Source: an uncultured Verrucomicrobiae bacterium
GTDB lineage: Bacteria > Verrucomicrobiota > Verrucomicrobiia > Limisphaerales > UBA1100
Direction: 5' to 3'
DNA length: 64,000 bases
Assembly (NCBI GenBank): GCA_937775205.1
Contig: CALKBX010000019.1
Location: 1-64,000 of the forward strand
The position numbers and the translations under genes are program-made. Positions 19,723 to 30,082 of the stretch are shown here, one piece after another (position 1 is the first letter of the stretch; every line of letters begins with the position of its first letter). The notes under the pieces are model-generated. The model saw only the letters and a program-made list of their open reading frames with translations, made no database searches and was not told the DNA's origin.

Positions 19723-20312
19723 ATGAAACCCACCTTTATAGCTTTGTTGGCTTTGTGTTTGTGTCTTGCTGGCTGTGGAGAAGAAGCAACGCACGGTTCT
19801 GCAAAACGGAACCGTCCCCGACACTGAGACACGCTCAGTGACAAAAACCTGCCAAAGGTCAAAATCGGGTCAATTGGGAATTTGAAACGGGAGGTGGTGT
19901 GCCTCCTCCCCCGCCATCGGTTCTGATGGCACGGTTTACGTCGGGTCACTGACAAAAAGCTCTATGCCATCAATGGCAAGAGTGGGGTCAAGCTATGGGA
20001 ATTTGAAACGGGAAGTGATGTGCACTCCTCCCCCGCCATCGGATCTGATGGCACGGTTTACGTCGGGTCACAGGACAACAAGCTCTATGCCATCAATGGC
20101 AAGAGTGGGGTCAAGCTATGGGAATTTGAAACGGGAGAGTTATGTGCAATCCTCCCCCGCCATCGGATCTGATGGCACGGTTTACGTCGGGTCAGTGTGA
20201 CAAAAAGCTCTATGCCATCAAGACCGATTCCAAAGGCCCCGCCAAAAGCCCGTGGCCGATGCGTGGGCAGAACCCCCAGCACACGGGGCGTGCGACCGAA
20301 GAAATAATTTAA
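19723..20312 (+). CDS. PQQ-like beta-propeller lipoprotein, frame broken several times
   Basis: The start at 19723 follows AAGGAG (19711-19716). The leader MKPTFIALLALCLCLAGCGE has a clear lipobox (LAGC), so the protein would be lipid-anchored. Downstream, blades of the type KLYAINGKSGVKLWEFETG followed by SSPAIGSDGTVYVGS recur with a 123-nt period, and the 3' end reads PWPMRGQNPQHTGRATEEII and stops at 20310-20312, 1 nt before the sulfatase. The phase changes at least three times between blades, including within the first blade after the leader. Without the breaks it would be a small BamB/PQQ-type propeller, perhaps with lost or collapsed repeats. Confidence 0.7.
19957..20212 (+). repeat. 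Tandem 123-nt repeat encoding PQQ-like propeller blades
   Basis: The string AAGCTCTATGCCATCAA begins at 19957, 20080 and 20205. The first interval is exactly 123 nt (41 codons); the second is 125 nt, showing two extra bases that break the frame. A more degenerate copy of the blade lies upstream (about 19870-19950). Near-identity of the copies at DNA level makes this a likely site of assembly collapse. Confidence 0.8.
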
Positions 20313-20313
20313 A

Positions 20314-21696
20314 ATGAAAAAACAAATCCTCTTTGCCCTCGTAGCACTTCTGCTCGCCCTGCCATCAGCGCAGGCCGCCAAGCCCAATTTCATCGTCGTT
20401 TTCTGTGATGATCTTGGCTACGGCGATATCGGGCCCTTCGGCTCCACGAAACACGCCACGCCGGTATTGGACAAGATGGCCAAGGAAGGCATGAAGCTCA
20501 CCGACTTCTATTCCACCTGCCCGGTCTGCACGCCCTCGCGTTCCAGCCTCATGACCGGCTGTTATCCGCGCCGCGTGAACATGCACGTGGATGAAAAGAA
20601 CCTGTGCGTACTTTTCCCTGCCGCCCGCAAGGGCCTCAACCCCAGCGAGATCACCGTAGCCGAGGTGTTAAAAGAGCAGGGCTACGCCACCATGTGCATC
20701 GGCAAATGGCATCTGGGCGATCACCCCGATTTCATGCCCACTTCTCAAGGCTTCGATCATTACTTTGGCATCCCCTACAGCAACGACATGAACCGCAAGC
20801 AGGTGCCGCTGCCGTTGGTGCGCGATCTTGAGGTAATTGAGGATAGCGTGCAGCGCGATACCACCATCACCACGCAGTACACCGAAGAAGCGGTAAAATT
20901 CATCAAGGCCAACAGCAAAAAGCCCTTCTTCCTTTACCTGCCGCACACCGCCGTGCATCTGCCGCTCGTGCCCGGCAAAAAATTCAAGGGCACCAGCAAG
21001 GACGGCCCCTACGGCGATTGGGTGCAGGAGATCGACTGGTCCATGGGCGAACTTTTCAAGGCGCTGAAAGCCGAAGGCATCGATGAAAATACGTTTGTTC
21101 TCTTTACGTCCGACAACGGTTCCTTCCGCGAGAAGCAGGGCAGCAACCTCCCCCTGCGCGGTCGCAAAGGCCGCACCGATGAAGGCGGCATGCGCGTACC
21201 CTGCGTGGTGCGTTGGCCCGGCAAAATCCCCGCCGGCACCAGCAGCGGCGCGCTCACCAGTACGCTGGACATCCTGCCCACCCTCGCCGCAATCGCCGGC
21301 GGCAAAACACCCACCGACCGCATCATCGACGGCAAAAATATATGGCCCATCCTAAGCGGCAAATCCAAGGCCCATCCCCGCGAGGCTTATTACTATTACC
21401 AGATGGACCAGCTGCAGGCCGTGCGTTCGGGCGACTGGAAACTCTTCGTCGCCATGGACTCCAAAAAACGCAACTGGGGCAAGCCCGAGGGTAAGATGGA
21501 ACTCAAGCTCTACAATCTAGCCAAAGACATTCACGAGGACAACGACGTGGCCGCCGCCAATCCTAAGGTGGTGAAGCAACTTCTTGCTCATGCCGAGGCC
21601 GCCCGTAAAGACTTAGGGGACACAAACCGCCCCGGTAAAGGTCAACGCAAAGCCGGCTGGGTTGATGAAGCTTCGCCTCGTTTACTCAAGAAGTAA
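20314..21696 (+). CDS. Sulfatase (arylsulfatase family, Cys-type), exported
   Basis: Hydrolyses sulfate esters, probably on glycans, outside the cytoplasm. The 460-aa protein has a signal peptide (LFALVALLLALPSAQA), the first metal motif FCDDLGYGD, and the formylglycine site CTPSR (Cys about 72, inside PVCTPSRSSLMTG), which needs an anaerobic or FGE-type maturase. GKWHLGDHPDFMP and LFTSDNGSFREKQG give further active-site residues. It lies 1 nt after the PQQ-repeat gene, and its stop overlaps the next start (ATGA region at 21696), so it belongs to the propeller/sulfatase/dehydrogenase cluster. The exact substrate is unknown. Confidence 0.95.
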   Translation: MKKQILFALVALLLALPSAQAAKPNFIVVFCDDLGYGDIGPFGSTKHATPVLDKMAKEGMKLTDFYSTCPVCTPSRSSLMTGCYPRRVNMHVDEKNLCVLFPAARKGLNPSEITVAEVLKEQGYATMCIGKWHLGDHPDFMPTSQGFDHYFGIPYSNDMNRKQVPLPLVRDLEVIEDSVQRDTTITTQYTEEAVKFIKANSKKPFFLYLPHTAVHLPLVPGKKFKGTSKDGPYGDWVQEIDWSMGELFKALKAEGIDENTFVLFTSDNGSFREKQGSNLPLRGRKGRTDEGGMRVPCVVRWPGKIPAGTSSGALTSTLDILPTLAAIAGGKTPTDRIIDGKNIWPILSGKSKAHPREAYYYYQMDQLQAVRSGDWKLFVAMDSKKRNWGKPEGKMELKLYNLAKDIHEDNDVAAANPKVVKQLLAHAEAARKDLGDTNRPGKGQRKAGWVDEASPRLLKK

Positions 21697-23539
21697 TGAA
21701 GCACCTTACCATCGGATTTCTACTTGCCGTTTTTTGCACTCCTCATCTTTGGGGTGCCAAGAAGAATGCGCAACCGGTCGTCGAGAAACCCTTCCCTCCA
21801 TTGGAAGCGGCTAAAACCATGCAGGTGCCCAAGGGATTCAACGTGACCCTTTTTGCCGGTGAACCGGATATCAAACAGCCGATTGGTTTCTGCATTGATG
21901 ACCGTGGCAGGTTGTGGGTGGCGGAGGCGAATAATTATCCGGACAAAAAGGCGGGGAAGAAGGATCGCATCATCATTCTCGAGGACACCGATGGCGATGG
22001 GCGGCACGACAAGCGGATTGTTTTTTACGACAAGCTCGAGTACGTGAGCGGGATTGAGGTGGGGTTCGGCGGGGTGTGGGTGATGTCGATTCCGAATTTT
22101 TATTTCATCCCGGACAAGGATTACGACGGCGTGCCTGATGGTGAACCGGTGGTGTTGCTCGACGGCTTTGGCACGCATGCCAATTCGCACACCATCGCCA
22201 ATGGGTTTGCGTGGGGGCCGGATGGTTGGTTGTACGGCACGCACGGGATTACGAACTGGTCGTTGCTCGGCAAGCCCGGCACGCCGGAGGCCAAACGGCG
22301 GCGGTTCGAGGGCGGCGTGTGGCGGTATCATCCGGTGCGGCATGTGTGGGAGTCCTTCGCCGTTGGCACCACCAACCCGTGGGGCATCGACTGGAACGAT
22401 TTCGGCCACGCCTTCGTGTGCAACTGCGTGAACCCGCATCTCTTTCACATCATCCAAGGCGCGTTTTACGATCCCCAGCGCAACCGGCCGGCCGGCAAGT
22501 ATTCCTATGAACGCATTGCCACCATTGCCGATCATTTGCATTTTACGAACACGAAAACCATTCGTGCAGGGATCGGCACGCCGGAGGAGGATGTGGCCGG
22601 CGGCGGCCACGCGCACAGCGGCACGATGATTTATCTGGGCGACAATTGGCCGGCCAAATATCGCGGCGATGTTTTTATGAATAACATCCACGGGCGGCGC
22701 ATCAACCACGACCGCCTCGCGCGCAAGGGCAGCGGCTACACCGCCACGCACGCGCCGGACGTGATGCGCGCGGCCGACCCGTGGTTCGTGGGCGTGACAC
22801 TGGCGTACGGCCCCGACGGCGGCGTGTACGTCAGCGACTTTTCCGACACCGGCGAATGCCATCACACCCGCAACACCCGCAAGCACACCGGGCGGATTTA
22901 CAAGATCGCTCTATGGCAAGCCGAAACCGTGGAAGGGCGACATCGACAAGCTGTCCGATAAGGAACTGCTGAAACTGCAGTCTCACCAGAACGACTGGTT
23001 TGTGCGTCACGCACGGCGGGTATTGCAGGAGCGGCAGGCCAACACGTCGGTGCTAGGCAAAACCTCTGAAGTCCAGCCGATCCGTGCCGCTGCGCTTGCG
23101 GGCCTTATGGGCCTTGCGCGTGACTGGTAATTTGAATGAGAAGAAACTCGAAGGATTGCTACAGGACTCAAGCGAACACCTTCGCGCATGGGCCATTCAG
23201 TTGCTGTGTGAAAACAGAAAACCATCGGAGGCAGCGCGCGCGGAATTTGCGCGGATGGCCAAGGAGGATAAGTCGCCGCTCGTACGCTTGTATCTCGCCA
23301 GTGCGATGCAGCGTTTGCCGCTGAAGCAGCGTTTGCCGGTGCTCACACATTTGCTCGCCCACGTGGAGGACAAGAACGATCAAAATCTACCACTCATGTA
23401 TTGGTACGCCACCGAGCCGGTGGTGGACGCCGACCGAGTCGCTGCGGTGAAACTGCTGACCGCCTGCCAAATCCCCAAGGTGCGTCAATTCATCACGCGC
23501 CGGATGGCAACTGGACGGGACGCAGGCAAAAAGGAATAA
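21696..23539 (+). CDS. PVC-type membrane-bound dehydrogenase domain protein (two frame breaks)
   Basis: The signal peptide (LTIGFLLAVFCTPHLWGA) is followed by a sorbosone/glucose-dehydrogenase-like six-blade propeller: VPKGFNVTLFAGEPDIKQP, RGRLWVAEANNYPDK, EDTDGDGRHDKRIVFYDKLE and AHSGTMIYLGDNWP are hallmarks of the TIGR02604 family, known from planctomycetes and verrucomicrobia. After KHTGRIYKIA the frame shifts at about 22911 (one extra base) and continues as YGKPKPWKGDIDKLSDKELL. A second shift lies at about 23050-23090, after which LRALWALRVTGNLNEKK starts a HEAT-like tail ending in RDAGKKE. The net length remainder fits two single-base insertions. The substrate is unknown; its heme-binding partner is probably the next gene. 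Confidence 0.85.
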
Positions 23540-23548
23540 TCGCGGCGC

Positions 23549-24750
23549 ATGAAACGGCTTCTCTTTTTGTTGCTCGCTATTGTGTTGTGGCTGCCGGGCC
23601 AACTGCGCGCACAGGATGTCGAGGCGCTCGACGCATTGGTTGGGGTACTCAAGGAGGTGGATGATCCGGCGTTCCATCTGGATATTCTCAAGGGCATCAG
23701 CGCGGCGTTGAAGGGGCAGCGCAATATCAAGATACCGAAAGGCTGGAAGGAAATCGCACCCAAGCTGGCCAAGAGCCCGAACGCGGAAGTGCGGCAGCTT
23801 GGCGCAGACGCTTTCGCTCACCTTCGGGAGCAAGGCGGCGCTGGATGCTTTGCGCGAAGGTGTTGGTGGATGGGAAGGCAAAGCTGGCGGATCGGCAAGA
23901 AGGCGCTGGCGGCGTTGGTGGCAGCGCGGGATCCGAGGTTGCCGGAGGTGCTTGCGGGGGCTTCTTCAAAACGAAGCGCTGCGCCGGGAGGCGTTGCGCG
24001 GGCTGGGGGCGTTTGAGGATGCTAAGACGCCGCCGGCAATTTTAAAGATTTATTCGAAGCTGGATACGGCGGGCAAGCGCGACGCGCTGACCACGCTGGC
24101 CTCGCGAGTGATTTTTGCCAAGGCGCTGATGGCGGCGGTGACTCGCGGGACGGTGAAGGCGAATGAGTTGCCGGCGGACATCGTGCGGCAGTTGCGCGCG
24201 CATGGCGTGAAGGAGATCAACGGCAACGCTCGACAAGGTTTGGGGCGTGAGCCGATCCACGCCGGCGGCGAAGCTGAAGGAGATTGCGAAATATAAAAAA
24301 TTGCTGCAAGCCAAGGTGAATCGGCCGGCCAACTTGCCGCGCGGGCGGGCGCTCTTCCAACGCACCTGCGGGCAGTGCCACAAGCTCTACGGCGAAGGCG
24401 GCGAGATAGGGCCGGACATCACGGGATCCAATCGCAACAACCTCGATTATCTGCTGACCAACATGCTTGACCCGAATGCGGAGATTCCCAACGACTATCG
24501 CACGACAATTCTGCGCACAAAAGACAACCGCGTTTTGGTCGGCGTCATCCGCCGCAGTGAAGGGCAGTCGGTGACCATCGCCACGCCGGCCGAGGTGGTG
24601 ACCGTGGCCAAGCGCGATGTGGCGGCGATTGATCCGCAGAATTTTTCGATGATGCCCGAAGGGCTCGTGCTGGCGCTGAAGGAGGATGAACTGCGTGACC
24701 TCATCGCTTACCTTCGCGGCAGTCGACAAGTGCCGTTGCCAAAGGAATAG
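23549..24750 (+). CDS. HEAT-repeat protein with C-terminal c-type heme domain (about five frame breaks)
   Basis: The signal peptide ([19 protein letters not shown]) is followed by HEAT-like helices and then PVC-type heme-binding domain TIGR02603: [20 protein letters not shown] has the CxxCH heme site, followed by [16 protein letters not shown] and [18 protein letters not shown]. Reading must change phase near 23822, 23867, 23896, 23958 and 24229. Each junction restores sensible sequence when one base is skipped, for example [15 protein letters not shown] and [18 protein letters not shown]. The dense clustering within 400 nt points to poor consensus, not gradual decay. It probably passes electrons from the dehydrogenase-like protein encoded just upstream. 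Confidence 0.8.
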
Positions 24751-25716
24751 TTAGGCGGGCTGCAGTTGCAATTTGTCGGCAAGGAATTCTTCCAGCTTCA
24801 CGGTGTCGGCGGCGAAGCGGCGGATTCCGTCGGCGAGTTTTTCGGTGGCGCAGGGGTCTTCGTTTAACGCCCAGCGGAAGGCGGTTTCGTTGAGGGAAAT
24901 TTTTTCCGCGTTGCTGGCGTTGGCGGTTTCTTCGGTGAGCTTGCGGGGGAGGTCGCCTTCGGTGGCTTGGAGTTCCTCGAGGAGGTTGGGGCTGATGGTT
25001 AAGAAGATCACAGCCGGCGAGTTCGGTGATTTCGCCGGTGTTGCGGAAGCTCGCGCCCATGACCTCGGTGGCATAATCGAATTTTTTGTAGTAGTTGTAA
25101 ATTGCGGTGACCGATTGCACGCCGGGGTCTTCGGCGGGAGCGTAGTCGTTGCCGGTCTTGGCTTTGTGCCAGTCCATGATGCGGCCGACGAAGGGGGAGA
25201 TGAGCTGCACGCCGGCCTCGGCGCAGGCGACGGCTTGGGGGAAGCGAGAAGAGCAACGTGAGGTTGCAGTGGATGCCTTCTTTTTCCAATTCCTCGGCGG
25301 CGCGAATGCCTTCCCATGTGGCGGCGATTTTGATGAGGATGCGGTTCGCGCTCGATACCATTCTTTTCGTAACGCGCAATCAACGACCGCGCCTTGGCAA
25401 GGGTGGCGGTGGTGTCGAAGCTCAGTCGCGCGTCCACCTCGGTACTTACGCGGCCCGGCACGATTTTCAAAATCTCTAACCCAAAAAACACGGCGAGTTT
25501 ATCCAGTGCCTCGCCAAGCACATCCATCGGCATCTGCGCGCTTCGGCGAGAACTTTATCGACGCAGCTCAGCGTACTCGGGCATCTGCGCGGCCTTGAGA
25601 ATGAGGCTGGGATTGGTGGTGGCATCCTGAGGAGTGTATTCGCGGATGGATCCAAAATCGCCGGTGTCGGCGACAATGGTTGTGAATTGCCGAAGGGAAT
25701 CGAGGTGACTGCTCAT
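24751..25716 (-). CDS. tal: Transaldolase (several frame breaks)
   Basis: Transfers a dihydroxyacetone unit between sugar phosphates in the pentose phosphate pathway. Fragments in three frames line up in transaldolase order: [20 protein letters not shown] and [17 protein letters not shown] at the N-terminus; [20 protein letters not shown]-like sequence; [20 protein letters not shown] with the Schiff-base Lys; [40 protein letters not shown]; and a C-terminal helical part ending in [10 protein letters not shown]. The total span of 322 codons is about the normal TalB length (around 317), so nothing seems deleted. At least five single-base insertions explain the breaks. It converges with the heme-domain gene with no gap. 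Confidence 0.88.
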
Positions 25717-25843
25717 GCACTGATTAAACCACACTGCGTCCGCTGCGACAAGCGGCGTTGTAACCACACTTTTCCCGTGCGTATTCACTGAAAAGCCACA
25801 GAAAACGTGTTGCCTTCCAACCCCAACTCCGTACACTAACCTC

Positions 25844-27564
25844 ATGCGAACCCCATTATTGCTGCTTGCCCTCGTATTTTCTTACGCTGTGTTCACCACG
25901 AACGCTGCGCCGCTTTCTGCCGCCATGCCAAGGAGTGCTGTGGGCTATGTGGAAATCAATGGCCTTGGCCAGCGCCTCATTCAGTTGCGCGACTCGGCGT
26001 ATTATTCAGATGCCCTCGATTCGCCCCAAATCAAACAGGCCATGCAGCAGCCGCAATATGAAAAATTTGCCGCCGGGCGTAAAGTGGCGGAGGCGTACCT
26101 TGGCATGAATCTCTGGACGGCTGCCGAAAAACTTTTTGGCGAAATCGCGGTTGGCGTTTACCCGAAAGCAGAGGTCGAACAACCCGACTTGGCAGTGATG
26201 ATCCGCGTGACCGATCCCGCCGCGTGGGCGCATGTGCGCGAACGGATCGAGCCGCTCATTACGCTGGCTGAGGACACAGTGAAGCGCGAAATGCGCGGCG
26301 AGTTGGAGTTGCTCACTATTGAAGGGAAGGCCTTCCTTGCCCTTCACAAAAACTGGATCGCCGCCGCCAGCACCGCTGCCTTGCTCGATCAATCCATCGC
26401 CGGTCTGCGCGGGGACGCGAAGGTAGCCGTGGCGCACCATCCCGCCTTCAAAAAAATGGAGCGCGACATGGGCGCCAAACACTTCGTGCGCGCGTGGGCC
26501 GATCTTGGGTTCTTCCGCAAACTCGCCGGCAAGCGCTTCAGTCTGCCGGAAAAATATGAAGACGGTTTTGTGTCGCTCATGTTTTCCGGCATCATCGAGC
26601 TGGCCATGCAAAGTGATTATTTGGGGCTCACGCTTGATGCTGACAAAGCCGGCCTCAAGTTCGCCGCCGGCATCGAGGGCGATCCCAAGGCGTTGGGTGA
26701 AAAATTCGGGTGGTTTTTTTCCAAGGCCGACACGCCCGGCACGCGCGATGTGCCAACTGTGCCCGGGCTGATGGGTGGACTTTCCATCCACCGCAACCTC
26801 AGCGGCTGGTACGGCAAACGCGAGGAGTTGATGGACGAGCGACTGCAAGCGGGCTTCGATAAATTCGAGAGTGACATTGGAAACATCTTTCCCGGGCGCG
26901 ACATTGGCGATGACATTATGCCGGCCTTTGGCTCCACCATCACCTTCCTCGCCGCCAAGCAATCGTTCAAACATTTCAAGGGCGAGCCGGGCATCAAGCT
27001 GCCGGGCTTTGCGTTGCTCTTTGATCTCAACCGCCCGCAAGATGGCAATTTGTTCCAGCTTGTTTTTCAAACCATCGTCACCATCACCAACCTCGCCGCC
27101 GCCGAGCAGGGCGGGCGCGAGCCTTCGGTGATGACCGCTGTGGTGCACGAAGGCGTCGCCATCAACACCATCCAATATCTGCGCCCACCACAGGGCGAGC
27201 GGCTGGACATCTCGTACAACTTCATGCCGTGCGCCGCCACGGTGAACGGTCGCTTTGTGTTTTGCACTTCGCTGGAGCTTTTGAAATCGTTGGTCACGGA
27301 ATTGAAAAAACCGCAGAACCCCAAGCGCGTGAACCGCAATTTCAATTTCGAACTGCACCCGCCGGCGTTGGCTGGTTTGGTGGCGGCCAACCGCCGCACG
27401 CTCGTGGCCAAGAATATCCAAACCGGCAAACCCGCCGAACAAGCGCGCGCGGAAATCCAACTTGGCCGAGCGCTTATTGAAAGCGGTTGAAATTCTGCGC
27501 TTCAGCACCAGCGTGAAAGACAAAGGGTTTCCAAATTCAACTCGAAGGCAAATGGGCCGAATAA
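25844..27564 (+). CDS. Exported protein of unknown function, DUF3352-like (two frame breaks at 3' end)
   Basis: About 573 codons. The signal peptide [20 protein letters not shown] is followed by a long alpha/beta protein with [19 protein letters not shown] near the start, the type of sequence (a secreted protein with a 'P.. ...Y..+. ....' opening) seen in DUF3352-like families. The main frame runs to 27490, but the real C-terminus appears after skipping one base near 27458 ([15 protein letters not shown]) and another near 27533, ending [10 protein letters not shown] at 27562-27564. The overall remainder of two matches two insertions. The 3' end overlaps the DUF1800 start by 13 nt. No catalytic motif is recognised. 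Confidence 0.7.
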
Positions 27565-28820
27565 AGCAACCGCCGGGAATCCTCGCCCCGCACGACGCGC
27601 GCCAATGGACTCGGCGCGACGCCACGCATTTGCTTTGGCGCGGGCAGTTCGGCGCCACCGCGGCCGAGATTGCGGCGACTCACAAGGCGGGGCTTGAGGC
27701 GGCTTTGGAGCAGCTGCTCACGCCGCAAAAGGAGACGGCGGATTTTGCGGACACCGAATCGCTTTTGCGCGAAGCGGCTTACGACACCGGCGCGGTGGGC
27801 GATCTTCAGGCGTGGTGGCTGCATCGGATGCATTACACCGCTAATCCACTCACGGAAAAGCTCACACTCTTTTGGCACAATCATTTTGCCACTTCATTTT
27901 CCAAAGTGCAAAGCGTGCCGCATATGGCCGCGCAGAACGACCGCTTTCGCGCCGAGGCACTCGGCAGCTTCCGCGAGCTGCTGCACGCGATGGCGAAGGA
28001 TGTGGCGATGCTCATTTGGCTGGACAGCAACGCCAATCGGAAGCGCCACGCAAATGAAAATTTCGCGCGCGAGGTAATGGAGCTCTTCAGCCTCGGCGAG
28101 GGCAATTACACCGAGGACGACATCAAACAAGCCGCGCGCGCCTTCACCGGCTGGCACGTGCGCGATGATAAATTTTGGTTCAACCACACGCCAGCACGAC
28201 GTCACGAAGCAAATCGCTGTTTGGCAAAACCGCCAACCTCGATGGCGGCGAGGTGATCGATCTTGTGCCTCGCGCACAAGGCGTGCGCGCGGTTCATTGC
28301 GTTTAAATTACTGCGCGCGTTTGTGCTCGATCAACCCACCGACGCCCACATCACCGCGCTGGCCGCGCGCTTGCGCGCGCACGATTTCGCGATGCGTCCG
28401 GTGATGCGCGAACTGTTGGGATCCAAGTTATTTTTCAGCGCCGCCGCGCGTCACGCGCGCATTAAGGAACCGCTGGAACTCACGCTGGGCGCGTGTCGCG
28501 CGCTGGGGGTGCGGCCCAATTTGCAGGCGATCAACCGTGTGTCCGGCCAGCTCGGCCAATCGGTTTTCGAACCGGCCACGGTGAAAGGCTGGGAAGGCGG
28601 TCGCCTGTGGATTACTTCGGCCTCGCTGCTGCAGCGCAATAATTTTGCGATGGCATTGTTGGATGGACAAATGGGGCAAATAGCCGAGCCGAAAAAGAGC
28701 CGTGATCATTATCGCGAGCTGCTGCTTTCGCGCGAAGTGCGTGGAATGGCAAAGGCAAAAGATGAACCGCGCAAACTGGTGCACCTAATGATGACGCTGC
28801 CGGAATTTCAACTCACCTAA
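27552..28820 (+). CDS. DUF1800 family protein (three frame breaks at 28.19-28.27 kb)
   Basis: Proteins of this family are usually encoded next to DUF1501 proteins, as here (4 nt gap), and act in the envelope with unknown function. The ATG at 27552 overlaps the previous gene. Features: HLLWRGQFGATAAEI, WWLHRMHYTANPLTEKLTLF, WHNHFATSFSKV, NFAREVMELFSLGEGNYTE and ARAFTGWHVRDDKFWF, all typical of DUF1800. The frame then shifts three times (about 28190-28270), passing through SLFGKTANLDGGEVIDLV and VLAHKACARFIAFKLLRAF, and runs to the stop at 28820. Three single insertions restore a 421-aa protein. No signal peptide is obvious. Confidence 0.87.
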
Positions 28821-28824
28821 AACA

Positions 28825-30054
28825 ATGAACACACGACGCACTTTTTTGAAAACGCTTGGCGCCTCCGGCTTGGTGTCTTTGGGCACACGACCGCATCCGG
28901 CGTTTGCGCGCGCGGCCGATGGGGGCAAGGCGAATCCGGATGGACGCATCCTCGTGCTGGTGCAACTCGCTGGCGGCAATGACGGGCTCAACACGGTGGT
29001 GCCGTTCGAGGAGGATAATTATCGTAAGCTGCGCCCCAGCCTCGGCATTGGAAAAGGCGCGGCCCTCAAGCTTGAGGGCGCGCTGGGACTGCATCCGCAA
29101 ATGCAGGGCTTTAAGGAATTGTTCGATGATGGTGCGTTGGGCATCGTACAGGGCGTTGGTTATCCGAATCCGAACCGCTCGCATTTTCGCAGTATGGATA
29201 TTTGGCACACGGCCAAGCCGGGCATCGAGGACAAGCGCGATGGTTGGATTGGGCGCGCGTTTGATCACGTGCGGGGCGGGCTCGCCGGCAAGGTGCCGGC
29301 GGTGGCACTGGGCACGGATCGGTTGCCGTTGAGTTTGGTGTCCACGAAATTCACGGTGCCCACGGTGCGCAGTTTGCGTGATTACCAATTGCAACTGCGC
29401 GGCTCCAAAGCCGAGCAAGCCGCGCACCGCGCGCGGATGCGCCAACTGGCTGAAGGCGGCAGCGCGGGCAACAGTGATTTGGATTTCCTGCGACGCACGG
29501 CAACGACGGCGTTGGATACTTCGGCGAAAATTGCCGAGGTGATGTCCGATTACAAACCGGCGAAGCCCTATCCGCAAAACGGCCTCGGCCAGCGGCTCAA
29601 GAGCGTGGCGCAGCTCATCACGGCGGATCTCGGCGCGAGTGTTTATTTTGTGTCGCTCGGCGGCTTCGATACGCACGCCGAACAAGAAGGCGCGCACGCG
29701 GGATTGATGCAGGAACTCTCTTCCGCGTTGGCCGCATTCCACGCTGACCTCAAGGGACACGGCCTGTCCAAGCGCGTGCTCACGGCGACGTTTTCGGAAT
29801 TTGGCCGACGCGTGAAAGAAAACGGCAGCCTCGGCACCGACCACGGCGCGGCTGGCCCCATGTTTTTCATCGGCGACGCAGTGAAAGCCGGCGTGCACGG
29901 AAAGCATCCGAGCCTCACCGACCTCGATCAAGGCGATCTCAAGCACCACACCGATTTCCGCAGCGTTTACACCACGCTATTGGAAGATTGGCTCGATTGG
30001 CCCGCCGAGGCCGCGGTGGGCGGGAAGTTCGGCAAACTGAAGGTGCTGGGGTAG
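28825..30054 (+). CDS. DUF1501 family protein, Tat-exported
   Basis: The 409-aa protein begins MNTRRTFLKTLGASGLVSLG, a twin-arginine signal (RRTFLK). The mature protein has LVLVQLAGGNDGLNTVVPF, the hallmark opening of DUF1501, and a C-terminal alkaline-phosphatase/sulfatase-like core (FSEFGRRVKENGSLGTDHGA). It is paired with the DUF1800 gene just upstream. DUF1501/DUF1800 pairs are abundant in Planctomycetota, Verrucomicrobiota and some marine bacteria; the biochemical role is not established. The frame is intact through the whole gene, unlike its partner. Confidence 0.93.
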   Translation: MNTRRTFLKTLGASGLVSLGTRPHPAFARAADGGKANPDGRILVLVQLAGGNDGLNTVVPFEEDNYRKLRPSLGIGKGAALKLEGALGLHPQMQGFKELFDDGALGIVQGVGYPNPNRSHFRSMDIWHTAKPGIEDKRDGWIGRAFDHVRGGLAGKVPAVALGTDRLPLSLVSTKFTVPTVRSLRDYQLQLRGSKAEQAAHRARMRQLAEGGSAGNSDLDFLRRTATTALDTSAKIAEVMSDYKPAKPYPQNGLGQRLKSVAQLITADLGASVYFVSLGGFDTHAEQEGAHAGLMQELSSALAAFHADLKGHGLSKRVLTATFSEFGRRVKENGSLGTDHGAAGPMFFIGDAVKAGVHGKHPSLTDLDQGDLKHHTDFRSVYTTLLEDWLDWPAEAAVGGKFGKLKVLG

Positions 30055-30073
30055 GGACACGCTTCGCGTGTCC
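30055..30073. repeat. REP-like short palindrome (GGACACG/CGTGTCC)
   Basis: A 7-bp perfect stem with a CTTCG loop begins at the DUF1501 stop, preceded by GTAGG. A sister element with the same GTAGGGACA start lies at 61029-61049. It may act as a weak terminator or be a dispersed palindromic repeat. Confidence 0.5.
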
Positions 30074-30082
30074 ATGACGCCA

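Noticed and set aside
26006-27658. Minus-strand ORF of 550 codons
   Set aside because: Antisense to a secreted protein gene with a clear signal peptide; no recognisable domain.
28813-29949. Minus-strand ORF of 378 codons
   Set aside because: Antisense shadow of the DUF1501 gene, whose Tat signal and motifs are unmistakable.
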